Below are positions 23,104 through 34,075 of a stretch of DNA of 64,000 nt, piece after piece. Position 1 is the first letter of the stretch. Each line of letters starts with the position of its first letter. Made by a program: the position numbers and the translations under genes. The stretch is from Solen grandis (taxonomy: Eukaryota > Mollusca > Bivalvia > Adapedonta > Solenidae): contig CM037782.1 in the NCBI GenBank assembly GCA_021229015.1, positions 62,299,909 through 62,363,908 of the forward strand, read 5' to 3'. The notes beneath the pieces were generated by a model. That model worked only from the letters and a program-made list of their open reading frames with translations. It had not been told where the DNA came from and made no database searches.

Positions 23104-25270
23104 GCGAGGTTCGAACATTCAACCTTCCGTAGCTCAAAAGCTTTCAAACACACGGACCCTCTAATCCTATCATATGTTATTAGGCTATCAACAGGGAACA
23201 GAATGCAAAAAACCGCATTCGAATCGGACTTCAACTTTTTGAGTTATAAGCAAAAGAATGATTTCAAGAAAAGCGCCCCCTAGAGGCAAAATGAGAAAGA
23301 AAATTGATTAAAATTTTACTGTTTGGTACCTAGCAAAGCAGCAAATAATTCAATCAAGTATACTAGTCGCACAAGTCAAACTTTTTATTCTTATGTATCA
23401 GAATTTGAAGCATAAAACCTGATTTACAATTATTCCAAAAAAGGATCAAACTTTGGACTGCCGTATAATGACCAAATCAAGTCCGATCTTCAAAAACTAA
23501 ACATCACTGGAAAGAGCTCTTTAAGAACTAAAACTTTTGTTCATATACTCTCAATGAAATATTTTTAGTTTTGGAGCTATTTGTGGCCGAATAAAAACAC
23601 AATAATCGTAACATGACCTTGACCTTTTCAATTTTTTCTTTATTTTTTGAATTGTGAAGCCCTTTCAAACATAACACTACATATCGTGTGAAAATTTCAT
23701 GAAGAATGAACAGAAAATAAAGTCAGGAGCGACAAAAACATGTTTTTGAAATTTTAATTTTTCCTAAAATTTAGTGAAGTTTAACCGTTTCTAGAAGAAA
23801 ACCACGCATTTCCTTAATTCGCCACCCCATATATTTTGTGTGTATACGTCTTTCAAATGGTATGTCGGAGACGGAATTCTTCTATCTGATCTCTAACAAA
23901 AACGGATAGGTTTTTCGTAGACCTACCCTCATTTGCACAGTTTTTTTTTTGTTTTGTTTTTTTCAAGGTTCGAACATTCAACCTTATGTAGCTTAAAAGC
24001 TTTCAGCCACACGGACCCTCTTATCCTATCATATGTTATTAGGCTATCAACAGGGAACAGAATGCAAAAAAACGCATTCGAATCGGACTTCAACTTTTTG
24101 AGTTATAAGCAAAAGAATGATTTCAAGAAAAGCGCCCCCTAGCGGCAAAATGAGAAAGAAAATTGATTAAAATTTTACTGTTAGGTACCTAGCAAAGCAG
24201 CAAATAATTCAATCAAGTATACTAGTCGCACAAGTCAAACTTTTTATTCTTATGTATCAGAATTTGAAGCATAAAACCTGATTTACAATTATTCCAAAAA
24301 AGGATCAAACTTTGGACTGCCGTATAATGACCAAATCAAGTCCGATCTTCAAAAACTAAACATCACTGGAAAGAGCTCTTTAAGAACTAAAACTTTTGTT
24401 CATATACTCTCAATGAAATATTTTTAGTTTTGGAGCTATTTGTGGCCGAATAAAAACACAATAATCGTAATATGACCTTGACCTTTTCAATTCTTTTTTA
24501 TTTTTTGAATTGTGAAGCCCTTTCAAACATAACACTACATATCGTGTGAAAATTTCATGAAGAATGAACAGAAAATAAAGTCAGGAGCGACAAAAACATG
24601 TTTTTGAAATTTTAATTTTTCCTAAAATTTAGTGAAGTTTGACCGTTTCTAGAGGACAAACCACGCATTTTCTTAATTCGCCACCCCATATATTTTGTGC
24701 GTATATGTCTTGCAAATCGTATGCAGCAAACAGAATTATTCTATCTGATGTCTAACAAAAGTGGGTAGGTTTTTCGTAGACCTACCCTCATTATTTCACT
24801 TTTTTCCAAGGTTCGAACATTCAACCTCTCCTAGAACAATTTTTTTCCAGTACTCGATGATAAGATATCCATCATATTTGATTGGGCTGTCAACAAGGAA
24901 CATTATGAAAAAAACCGCATCTAAATCAGGTTTCAAATTTTTGAGTTATTAGCAAAACAGTGATTACATGCATTGCGCCCCCTAGTGGCTAAATAAGAAA
25001 TAAATTTGAAAAGTTTGACCATTTAGGCACATGTTCAGATAAAGATGACTCCATGCCCAAAATTTCATAGCTGTAGCTCTTCTCATCTGGCCGCTAGGCG
25101 GGACACAAAAATGGGTGGAAATGGAAAAATAATAAAAAAAAACAACAAAAAAACAAATCAACAGAAGAAGAACAAAAGGTTTTCGCCCTTCAGAGGCGAA
25201 AACCTAAAAAAAATAAAAAAAATGAACAGAAGAAGAACAATAGGTTTTTGCCCAGCAGAGGCGAAAACCT

Positions 25271-25694
25271 AATTAAAATAGCAACAAATGATATGTACAG
25301 GATGCAGTCTAACCTTCTTTTATGCTGGTGTTTATGAAGAAAAAAAGACCTGTAAGTCACATAGCACGTGTCTTGGAATTTTTCTGTGATTGTGTGACAC
25401 AAACACAGAATATTATGCATTTTTCATTGCTTGACCATGAAAAGCAAAACCGCTAATTGTAGCAATTGCTCTATTGTTTTCTCTAAGAAAATAAAAATGT
25501 ATATATACTTCTTCAAAGTTTATTACCATAGTACCAGTGATGATATGGCAGAAACACACTTTCAAAACATGTATTTTTCAAGGAGGGTATTACAGATATA
25601 CCTATAATTACATGTACAGGTAAAGCCATATGGCCCTAATAACTGACAGGTTGCTTCAAGATTAGGATGAATATATAGTCCAAATAGGTAAAGC
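25271..25694. other. Unique AT-rich sequence
   Basis: No feature recognised between the family-4 end and the nested transposon. Confidence 0.35.
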
Positions 25695-25919
25695 CAGAGG
25701 AACAGATAAGAAATGGTTTCAATTGAGTGATCACTCCCTGTTTTGTACTATTTGAGTGAAACACGTTTCTTATGAGTACTTTTTACTGTCAATATTTTAA
25801 CTTTTTGAGTGAAACTTTTCTTACCTTAAATAGGTGGCTTAATCTATAATACCTGAGAATGATATTTTGGTTACTTGTAAGGGATGGTTTCCTAGAACTT
25901 GATATTCTACCTCAAAGTG

Positions 25920-26950
25920 CAGGCCTTTTTCTGGCGCATCTACGGGTCTGTTAAACGGACCCATTCCCAATGACAAATAACGTGTATTTTTCCCAATTTT
26001 TGATAAAAATATTCCCATGTGAGTGAATAAAATTCCCACTGCCTAAAAGGAGAAAGAATGAACAAATATCGCCTGTTTATTGAGCTGTTCAGTCCCATCA
26101 AAACTTGTTTACGATACGACAATGAAAATGGCAGACGTATTCCGAAAATAGTAAAGACACTATTACGCGGTAACCACGGTTTTCGGGAAAGCCTGTTTGC
26201 CGATCGATTTTTTTTTAAAGTCCATTCCATTTGTGATTCCCTAAAACGATAATTTCATTATAATTTACAAATTCTAGTTGCCTTTTTACCTTTAATGCAT
26301 TTCAAGATGTAAATATCGAAAAAAGGTTTATTCCCGGAGAATTGTCTTGTGTGTCCCGGTTTTTAGCGTGCACTATTCACGTTGTCAAGATTTCGTCGCA
26401 CAACAGTAAGTACTACGCAAAACGCATTCGTAAAAAAGATAAAGAGGGGACAAAAAAGTTATATTCGTATTTTTCAAAACAAAGTGAGGAGGATGCTGCC
26501 TCAACATCAACTGATTCAACAGTGCCTGCCGATTGTCCTGAACAACCGGCACCCGTAGACCTCCCGAAAAAAACAAATGAAAAAACGGCTGAAAAAACCC
26601 ATTCCGAAAAAGCAACCCCTATATCATTTCTAGAAGAATCCCCCTTGAAATTTGTTCCTAAACTCTCCAGCCTGATGACCATCTGTGCTGAAGGTCCAGA
26701 CCAGTTACTGAATGAAGACCTTGAGCAAATGTGCAACATCTTTAGAGATGCTAAGGCCAGAAAAATGGCATTGTAATAATGTTCAGTAATGAGAAACATA
26801 ATTGAAAAAAAGAAGAAATAAAGAGAATCATAATTAAGGCTTGGAATTATATGTTCTAAATTCTTCCCAAAAAAGGTTGTTTTCACGCGAAAAATTCCCA
26901 ATTCCCCCCAAAAAATTTAAAAAATCCCAAAATGGCAAGAAAAAGGCCTG
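25920..26950. mobile_element. Nested DNA transposon, hAT-like, TIR CAGGCCTTTTTCT, 5-bp target duplication
   Basis: A perfect 13-bp terminal inverted repeat CAGGCCTTTTTCT / AGAAAAAGGCCTG is flanked by AAGTG on both sides (25915-25919, 26951-26955). Subterminal words 'cccattcccaatgac' at the left and 'ttcccaattcccccc' at the right recur in the small element near 50.2 kb, so they belong to a related family. It contains the open frame at 26342-26776. Confidence 0.8.
26342..26776 (+). pseudogene. Open reading frame, 144 codons, possible transposase N-terminal remnant
   Basis: An uninterrupted frame of 144 codons inside the nested transposon. It begins at a TTG, not an ATG, and the first in-frame ATG is near the C-terminal end, so as it stands it is either an exon or a fragment. 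The translation is hydrophilic, with a basic start (KRIRKKDKEGTKKLYSYFSK), a Ser/Thr/Pro-rich middle and the end EDLEQMCNIFRDAKARKMAL. The basic 'KKLYSYFSK' wording resembles N-termini of hAT/TTF-zinc-finger transposases (KK..SFFSKK), but no BED/TTF cysteines and no catalytic region are present. A 162-codon frame on the opposite strand is taken as its shadow. Identity is uncertain. Confidence 0.45.
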
Positions 26951-27196
26951 AAGTGACATTTTGTTTTTCTCGTCAGAAGGAAAAGATAATAAGGTCTAAT
27001 TCACGAGACATTAGTGTGGCATAATTGAAAATGAAGCAATAATCTTTTTTTATGAAAAAAGATATATATTCGCATATAATTATTTTATTCTTTTATTTGC
27101 ATATAATTAATTTCTAAGTTGCATAAACGTCTTAGCATTAAAAAAAGATAACCCAACAAAGATGATATTGTGCATTTTAGCCCAGTCCACTATTGA

Positions 27197-27391
27197 TGGG
27201 CTGGGGTACTACTGACAACACTGTTCAGTCATCAAGGTGCGCCAGATGCTCTTGAAATTTTGAATGTACTAACGTCAAATGATCAATTGTTCTTGAAGGC
27301 AATACACTTTAAAGTAGGAAGAGACAATCAGCTGTTTGTTAAAACATTAGCAGCAATGGAATTCGATACACAAGGAATTAAAAAGAATTGA
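27197..27391 (+). pseudogene. Exon-like open stretch in outer transposon, unidentified
   Basis: There are 64 codons between an upstream TGA (27194-27196) and a stop at 27389-27391, with no initiating ATG near the start. The translation looks protein-like, neither low-complexity nor repeat-derived: APDALEILNVLTSNDQLFLK, then a basic-hydrophobic stretch (FKVGRDNQLFVKTLAAMEF). A 'tttttgcattttag' tract just upstream resembles a splice acceptor. It lies in the right arm of the outer transposon. It may be a leftover of the transposase or a captured exon; I cannot name a family. Confidence 0.4.
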
Positions 27392-27503
27392 GTGAAGCCG
27401 TTTTTTTCATGCGTAAATGGTATGCACAAAATTGAAATGTTTAGCGTACTGGTCTATTTTATTTGCGTAAAATACGCAAATACGCAGCTTATCTGTTCCT
27501 CTG

Positions 27504-28571
27504 TAAAGCTCTATAAAAGTTACCTGCTTTTCAAACTCCAAGTATAATTTGAAATCTTTGAACTGTTGTCCCTAATTTTCCCTTTTTCTTTCTTAAGAAT
27601 TTATCTTGGTTATTCAATTTTTTGTATTATATTTAAGCTGATCCATGAAACTTGAATGAAATATTCATAATTGAACTGCATGATGAAATTAATAAAACAT
27701 TAATTATTATTTATTCTAAAAATTTATCTGAGTATCACTGGAATATTAAATACATGATTATATTCCATTTTACTTAACTCAAATTCATTCATTTATTTAT
27801 TACAAACCTAATTGTTAATCAATCTTTCTCTTCCATTTTTCATTTTCTTATATTTTATTTTACCTTAAATTCATTGCATGATTATTTTTCCATATATTTT
27901 AAAGGAAGTATAGCCTACATAATACAGAATCACAACATAACAAGCAACCCTAAAGTATAGGAGAAAACGCAATAAGGATTACAATCTATATCTAAATGAA
28001 ATACAAGTGATTTCATATAAAGATATCATAATATATAGTTCTGACATATATCAGATCTTGTTAAGGAGAGGCTTGATTGATGAAATATACTGAGGTTTGA
28101 TGGCCTGATAAACTATATATACATAAACATATATATGTTGATATCAGGGAAACTGATTTCTTACCAATGCAGATGGTCCATCCCCTGTATTATAAACCCT
28201 TTACCTCATGAATATTCATGTACTTTATAACTTCATGAATATTAATTACTGATTTTCAAATGGTGTATGAACAAATGGATTTTACTTGCCATGTTATAAG
28301 ACTGTAAAATCTTATCTATAATACTGTTAATTAATTAATTAATTTTGTGGGGAACTAATTTTTGTTGATTTTGTGGATGACTTTATCCACAAATATTTAT
28401 CCCCTCGAAAAATGTTTAATTCAAAAACGTCATGTTTTCTAGAACATGGCTCTACAAACATAATTTATGTAACCAACAAAATTTATTTAATCACAGGTTC
28501 CATGAACTTTAATCACAGATTCCATGAAACTTAGTCTCAATGAAGATAAATGATTTTACAGTATTGTATAA
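27504..28571. other. AT-rich sequence without recognised feature
   Basis: Contains a short ttaattaattaatt tract at ~28327 but no paralog and no coding signal. Confidence 0.4.
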
Positions 28572-28805
28572 CCCTTTCCCTCATAGAGGACACCATGAAA
28601 AGACCTATGCGAACAGCATAAAACCAGATCAGCCTGCGAGTAACTCACAGGCTGATCAGGTTTTATACTGTTCGCTGCTCCTCAGTGGTCTGGAAATGAG
28701 GACTTTATAATTAAATTTGGTAAGGTTTAACTGTGGTTTTCTGCAGATCAGGCTTTATGTGGTACCTATTGAGTGCGTCAAAATGAGTCTATATGAGGGA
28801 ATGGG
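28572..28805. mobile_element. TTAA MITE (CCCTTTCCCTCATA ends), copy 3
   Basis: The left end CCCTTTCCCTCATA and the right end tatatgagggaatggg form the terminal inverted repeat. Flanks are ATAA (28568-28571) and TTAA (28806-28809). The inner hairpin gaacagcataaaacc../..ggttttatactgttc is present without the central duplication seen in copy 1. Confidence 0.85.
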
Positions 28806-29449
28806 TTAAACAAACAGAGGACACCGTGATCAGACTATGAAAGAGACTGTCTGATTTAGGTCTGCTCTGTTTACCAATTGGCATCAAAACATGTCTATAT
28901 AACATAAAGGATTAAAGAATATGGTAAGTTTTTTTATCAAAAGAAATATATACCATTTATCACATTTATAATGTTCTTTGTTTCCCACATAATATAACCA
29001 TTATGTATTTTTTTATATTCAACACCTGTAATATAACAATTACATCATGGCTTCATTTAACCCCACACAATTCATAGGATATAAACATAATGTGCAAAAA
29101 CTTGAGCAAAATGTCAAAACATTTAATCTCGGCATATAAAGTCATGTGATAAAAATAATGACACTTTCATTCTCGTATAATATATAACTGTATAAAACGC
29201 GTCCAAGAAAATGGTAAAAAGCTTGCATGAGGCTTGTTTTTTACCATTGACTTGATTTGTTTAATATAATTTTTATTATATAACAACTCATGTGAGATTC
29301 TATATATACGAGGGTTGATCCATAATTATATTCATAGACTTTTCGCTCATTCTTTCAAATATTTGCAAAGCGTATTCATTTTGGTGTTCTTAAAAATGTC
29401 TATCTCTTCTGTATCCTTAAGTGTAAAATCATAGTTATAAAGATTATTT

Positions 29450-30888
29450 TTGTGTCGCCTGCATAGCATGGCAGACACATAGGGATCACTTTGTCCGTCG
29501 TCGTCGTCGTCGTCGTCGGCGTCGTCGGCATCACACTTTCTTGTCCGGAGCATAACTCGAAAAGTATTTGAGGTATCACCTTGAAACTTAAAACATGGAT
29601 AGATCACATTGAGGTGGAGTGCAGTGCACAAGAATGATAACTCTGACTTTTGTATTTTCTGAGTTATTACCCTTTGTTGATTCTGAGATTTTATTTTTGT
29701 CCGGACCATAACTCAAAAAGTATTTGAGGTATCACCTTGAAACTTAAAACATGGATAGATCACATTGAGGTGGAGTGCAGTGCACAAGAATGATAACTCT
29801 GACTTTCATATTTTCTGAGTTATTGCCCTTTGTTGATTTTCATTTAATTTTTCCGGGCATAACTCAAAAATATTTGAGGTGTGACTTAAAACTTTATAGA
29901 TATCTCATTAAAGGAGTGCAGTTCACATAAAAACTTTCTTTTCTCCTGAGTTATTGTCCTTTGTTGATTCTCACTTTATTTTTGTCAGGAGCATAACATA
30001 AAAAGTATTTGAGATATTGCTTTGAAACTTCATAGATGGAAAGATCTCATGGATTTGTAGTGCAGTGCATAAGAATGATAACTCTGTTTTATTTTCTGAG
30101 TTATTTCCCTTTGTTGATTTTCAGACTTAATTTTTGTCTGGGGCATAACTCGAAACGTATTTGAGGTGTTGACTTGCAACTTCATAGATCTCAATGGTCT
30201 GAGTGCAGTGCACATGAATGATAACTCTTTTTTTTTTTGAGTTATTGCCCTTTGTTGTATTCATTTTTGTCTGGAGCATAACACGAAAAGTATTTGAGGT
30301 ATTACTTTGAAACCTCACAGGTGGAAAGATCTCATGGAGTGCATTGTGCAAGAATGATAACTGTTGTATTTTTGGAGTAATTTCCCTTTGTTTATTTTTT
30401 TGGATTTAATTCTTGTGTGGTGCATAACTTGTAGAGTGTTGCCTTAAACATTTATAGTAGATAGATCTCATTGGTCTGAGTGCAGTACACAAGAATGATA
30501 ACTCAATAATGATAATGATGACTACAAACTTGCAACATATATATAATTAACGTCATAAGTGCTTAATGACGTCATAATTTTTCTTACAGTTAATGTTTTG
30601 AATTCATAGTCATTCTGACACTCCTCTGATGAAGACTGTATAGTCGAAAGTGCTCGGGAAAATTATTACATATTGCACTGTTTGAATATTTTATTCCCCC
30701 CCCCCCCCCCAAAAAAAAATAAAAAAAATATATATATATATATATATGTGTGTGTTATTTTGTACCTCACAAAATAGATTATGCTTTATCAATAATTTGT
30801 CAATAGATCGATTTTCTAGTCAATTCTTTCATCAAACATGTTTAAATGCAGGCGACACAAGTGTTCCGAGGAACACCCACATCTAGTT
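29450..30888 (-). mobile_element. HINE/pearl-like element, family 2 (GTCGCCTGCA), copy B
   Basis: An inverted, longer paralog of 8221-9323. Read on the minus strand it starts aactagatgtgg, then the palindrome GTGTTCCTCGGAACAC, then ttgtgtcgcctgca. It carries the compound microsatellite (30693-30758), the 'cccgagcactttcgac' cassette and about seven ~145-150-bp units ('gagttatcattcttg'). It ends with a gacgac run (29493-29530) and the terminal hairpin. Copy A has about four units, so unit number varies between insertions. The frames at 29347-30351 are repeat shadows. Confidence 0.8.
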
Positions 30889-31127
30889 GTATGTACAATA
30901 TGTGATTGCATAACCATAGTAACGCTTCAGCGCCTCTGTCTATTATTTGGTCATATATTTAAAAGTATGTGTCTCTTCAAAATAGGAAAACATGTCCTAA
31001 TTTCAATAAAACTTTGTCACAATGAACTTATATATTATGTTATCATCATAAAAAAATCTGACCTCATTTTGACATTATTTGCGAAATAATAACAATTTGA
31101 ATACTGTCTTCAATTCGCTATGTAATA

Positions 31128-31460
31128 ATGGATGTCATGGACCGGATGGAAATTCACACAAACATTAATTTTTGCAAATATTTAGTAAACGAAAACGTTT
31201 AAACTACTAGAACAAACTAGAGGAAAGGGGTTAGTTAGACGGGAACTTGTGTTTAAATGACATAGGATGTTTTCGGAATGCCTAGAATACCTCAACGGTA
31301 ATCACAGATGTGACCGTGATCAAACAGTGAAAGTGACATCCATGATGTCAATCTGCAGTGCCTTGAAGAGTGATGGACGACTGACCTTGGTGTAGGCTAA
31401 GGAACGGTACAAATGCATTTTTGAATATAATCTGAACATTGGAAAGGTATGTAATGTTTT
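31128..31460 (+). pseudogene. Mariner transposase, N-terminal part, disabled
   Basis: Starts at an ATG with MDRMEIHTNINFCKYLV, like the mariner opening 'R.NIKFC.KLGKSA'. After a frame change, one frame from 31249 reads VFK*HRMFSE, then CLEYLNGNHRCDRD, SALKSDGRLTLV and, after a further stop, ERYKCIFEYNLNIGKVCNV. These align in order with the mariner blocks 'VFEWHKRF', 'SDRRLTVR.IA' and 'L.EDLN.RKVCAKWVP', i.e. the helix-turn-helix DNA-binding half. Several stops and at least one frameshift are present. The D,D34D catalytic domain is missing. Intact mariner transposases are ~345 residues; about a third remains. The flanking mariner TIRs support the call. Confidence 0.7.
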
Positions 31461-31729
31461 AATGTTTTATCTTATGTGTTATTAACATATGAGAGAACAA
31501 TAAGAACAATAATATTTCTGTGATCATATGTAAACGATGTCATTATCGGGGCGTTGACATGGGGCAATAGTGCAAACGTGTTGTTTGTAACAGGCAGGAC
31601 TCCTAATAAATATACCCTTTCTGTTGAGATAAAAGGTTCATAGATTATGGATATAAGTTTTTAATATGTTTATTTGATCAAGTATTAAAAATAATGAAGT
31701 AGTCTATGAACTTCTGGATCAACCCTCGT

Positions 31730-33118
31730 TTTAATCTATTCAATTTTCAAAAAAAATAATTCAATAGCAATAAAAGTTGTCATGGCCTAATGAAAACTGA
31801 ATATCCTTTAATTTCTGAAGAATCCATCAACATATTTCCAGTAACCTCCCTACAAAAAGCTAACTTATTCTAACAATTATTTAGTCTGATGCTATGCTTC
31901 ACAAATACCTCTATCTAATCTGTAACCCAAACAAGGGTTTCTATCCCAAGACAGAACAAATCTGAAAACAAACAGTAACAACTGAGGAAGTTTTTCGCTA
32001 TCCTTTATTTGCTGCACACTTCAAGGTAATTGCTAATCTCACTGTTAAAACAGGAAATGATAAATGTCCTGATCAAATACTCCACCCTCCAGCTGAGGAT
32101 GTTGATGAAGATGTTGTGTAAACAGACCAATATGGTGCCAGGATAACAGAACAAAACCCAAGTCAAGAGCCCATGGGCTGTTTCCCCTCAAACACAATTG
32201 GTGTAAATATTATGGGCCGTCTGCTGTTATTTATTGGAAATGCCAGTGTATTGTATCAAACATTAATAATAACCCTAACAGCAGAGCAATCAAGAAGTTG
32301 AATGATCAAGGTGAGATAATGAAATCATTGAGCAAACAGGTGAAAAGGTGAACAATCATGTGACTTTATATTACTATTTACTGAGGAGTCAATATTAGAT
32401 GAAGGAATGAACAGCCATTTTGTTTAATTAGAATTAATATATTGATTATTGATAAACAAAAATATGTTGTGTCTGTTATTTTGTATATTTTGTCTGAAAA
32501 TTATTCCAAATACCATTTTGTTTGTTCTTAAAATTTATTATTACTTCATTTTTGAAGAGTATCATCATCAAATCAATAATAACAAGATCTGTGCAATTAT
32601 TTTTTTTTGTATATGTTATGTAAATTAATTTATTTTATGCCAATAAAATTCTGTTCTGTACATAATTACCATCAACTGTCAATGAGTTTTAATCTATATT
32701 TTATTTTCACAAGCTATAATTACCTTGGATGGTTTAGGTGCTGGCGTATGTGCTTATCATCGTTAACCTGGAGAATGCTGCATCTCATGGCATAAGTTTA
32801 ACCCTCAGCTGCTCAATATGCTACTCTTCATACATCACTTGTGGGTTTTTTCACTCACGTTTTGTTGTTATGATCAAAAGCCAATACAGCAATCCAGCTG
32901 GGTGAAGCTAACCTTGTTCTGCCTGGCCCTAACCAATTCCATCAACACTCATGTCGTAATATCCTATCATTGATGTAAATGTAAATGTCATTTTGATTTG
33001 CTTTAATATGTTCATGAATGTCAACTTGCTAGGAATACCGGCATAAACTGACTGTGGGTGTTCAACGATGCTGGACTGGTGACAATTCATGTACCTGAAC
33101 AGACCACTGCAATGAACA
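31730..33118. other. AT-rich sequence without recognised feature
   Basis: No repeat paralog within the window and no supported reading frame. Confidence 0.4.
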
Positions 33119-33466
33119 CAGGGGTTTTCTTAAGTGGACGCCCGCTTGCCCGTGCCGGGTTAAAATCACCATGGGCAAGTGATTTTTCCAAGGAGATAGC
33201 CCTTTGGGCAAGTTTATTTTCGTAAATGAAATTTTTCGGGTTTTTTTTTTCTACATTATATAGGGGGTGAGTTGCTTGCAAATTGTGTTTGATACATGTT
33301 AACTAAAATTCATCTTACCGGTAATACTACACATATTTAGTTTTAAACATTAACAAACACTAACTAACTTAAAGATCGGACAAGCTGTTTTCACTGGGGG
33401 CAAGTAGATGTTCAAAGTAACTTGCCCCCTGGGCAAGTGAAAGTCAAATCCTTAAGGAAACCCCTG
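33119..33466. mobile_element. Small hAT-like element, TIR CAGGGGTTTTCTTAAG, 5-bp target duplication
   Basis: The left end CAGGGGTTTTCTTAAG and the right end CTTAAGGAAACCCCTG are inverted repeats with one mismatch over 16 bp. GAACA flanks both sides (33114-33118, 33467-33471). The interior holds several copies of gggcaagt in both orientations, a subterminal repeat pattern shared with the ggacaagt words of the element at 52.5-53.3 kb. At 348 bp it encodes nothing; the 64-codon minus-strand frame at 33087-33281 is incidental. Confidence 0.8.
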
Positions 33467-33899
33467 GAACATGGAGCATTTTTTCACAATCAATGATGTG
33501 TTTTTCTAAGGAGAGGAGCCTTTAAATATCACACTTAAATTTGGGATAGATGCACCATTTCTTTTACCATGGGAAAAGATAATCTGCATTAAATCTTAGA
33601 GGAAAAAATCAGAGGGGGAGACTCACCTATGAACGGACCCTTATAAAGGACAGAAATCCTCACAGACCACAAACCATACTTTGCACTAAATTAAATTCTT
33701 ATGCAAGGTAAAAATCACATTCCAATATTCCTGGTTTATTGAAATATTCAAGTAGGTACATGTCTAAGATGACATAAATTATTACCTTTGAGAAACGGTA
33801 TTAGTAATGATTTGAAATATTTGGGTATTTTTAGAGGAGAAACAGCTGACAGCAATGATGAAATTGGCTCCATGGTATTTATGTATTATTACTTTGCAA

Positions 33900-34075
33900 C
33901 CAGTTAATAATGGTAGGTGGAACTGGAATCAGTGGTGGTTGGTTTGATCTCCTGCCATGCAGAGATACCAAGGTTGGCCCAATGTAAGGATAATGTAATT
34001 GGGTATCATACCACATGTCTATGGCGTGATACTGCAGTGTGGCAGCACTATATTCCGTCTCAAGCAGACATATTG
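33900..34075 (+). mobile_element. SINE type 2 fragment
   Basis: Contains 'aaggataatgtaattgggtatcataccacatgtctatggcgtgatactgcagtgtggcagcac' in segments identical or near-identical to the 54.3-kb SINE, preceded by a decayed head. The minus-strand 80-codon frame over it is a shadow. Confidence 0.7.

Larger units (their letters stand above)
21083..25270 (+). mobile_element. HINE/pearl-like element, family 4, copy 2, complete with end hairpins
   Basis: It starts aactag, then the palindrome ACCGCAAGCGGT, then tctcggttttcgc. Three ~860-bp units carry the marker 'aaagtcaggagcg' at 22855, 23719 and 24577 (spacings 864 and 858). It ends in two successive hairpins, 25177-25205 (aggttttcgcc..ggcgaaaacct) and 25242-25270, a ~65-bp end duplication. 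The hairpin rebuilds the ggttttcgc motif of the 5' end. A family-1 element lies inside at 21430-22470. Copy 1 has one unit fewer and no hairpin, so the two are similar but not identical insertions or an unequal duplication. Confidence 0.8.
25695..27503. mobile_element. Outer DNA transposon, hAT-like, TIR CAGAGGAACAGATAAG, 6-bp target duplication
   Basis: A perfect 16-bp terminal inverted repeat CAGAGGAACAGATAAG occurs at 25695-25710 and, inverted, at 27488-27503. TAAAGC is directly repeated outside both ends (25689-25694 and 27504-27509). A second transposon is inserted at 25920-26950. Without it the element is ~770 bp. It retains one open stretch at 27197-27391. CAGRG termini suggest the hAT superfamily. 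Canonical hAT duplications are 8 bp, so the 6-bp length points to a variant clade or another superfamily. Confidence 0.8.
29308..31729. mobile_element. Decayed mariner-type transposon interrupted by a family-2 element
   Basis: The terminal inverted repeat ACGAGGGTTGATCCA is perfect over 15 bp at 29308-29322 and 31715-31729. A further inner match (catagact/agtctatg) follows. The wording CGAGGGTTGATCCA is typical of mariner ends. Between the ends lie the family-2 insertion (29450-30888) and the N-terminal part of a mariner transposase at 31128-31460. The catalytic C-terminal half is absent, so the copy is internally deleted as well as interrupted. Confidence 0.75.

Noticed and set aside
23071..24952. 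Conserved ~65-codon frames (RFEHST...SGNRMQ...) in each 860-bp unit
   Set aside because: They are conserved only because the units are paralogs. Their starts fall in poly(T), frames are disrupted in some units, and the other strand is open too.
26413..26901. 162-codon minus-strand frame
   Set aside because: It is antisense to the more protein-like 26342-26776 frame, begins in low-complexity T-rich translation (FFFFS), and runs into the transposon end.
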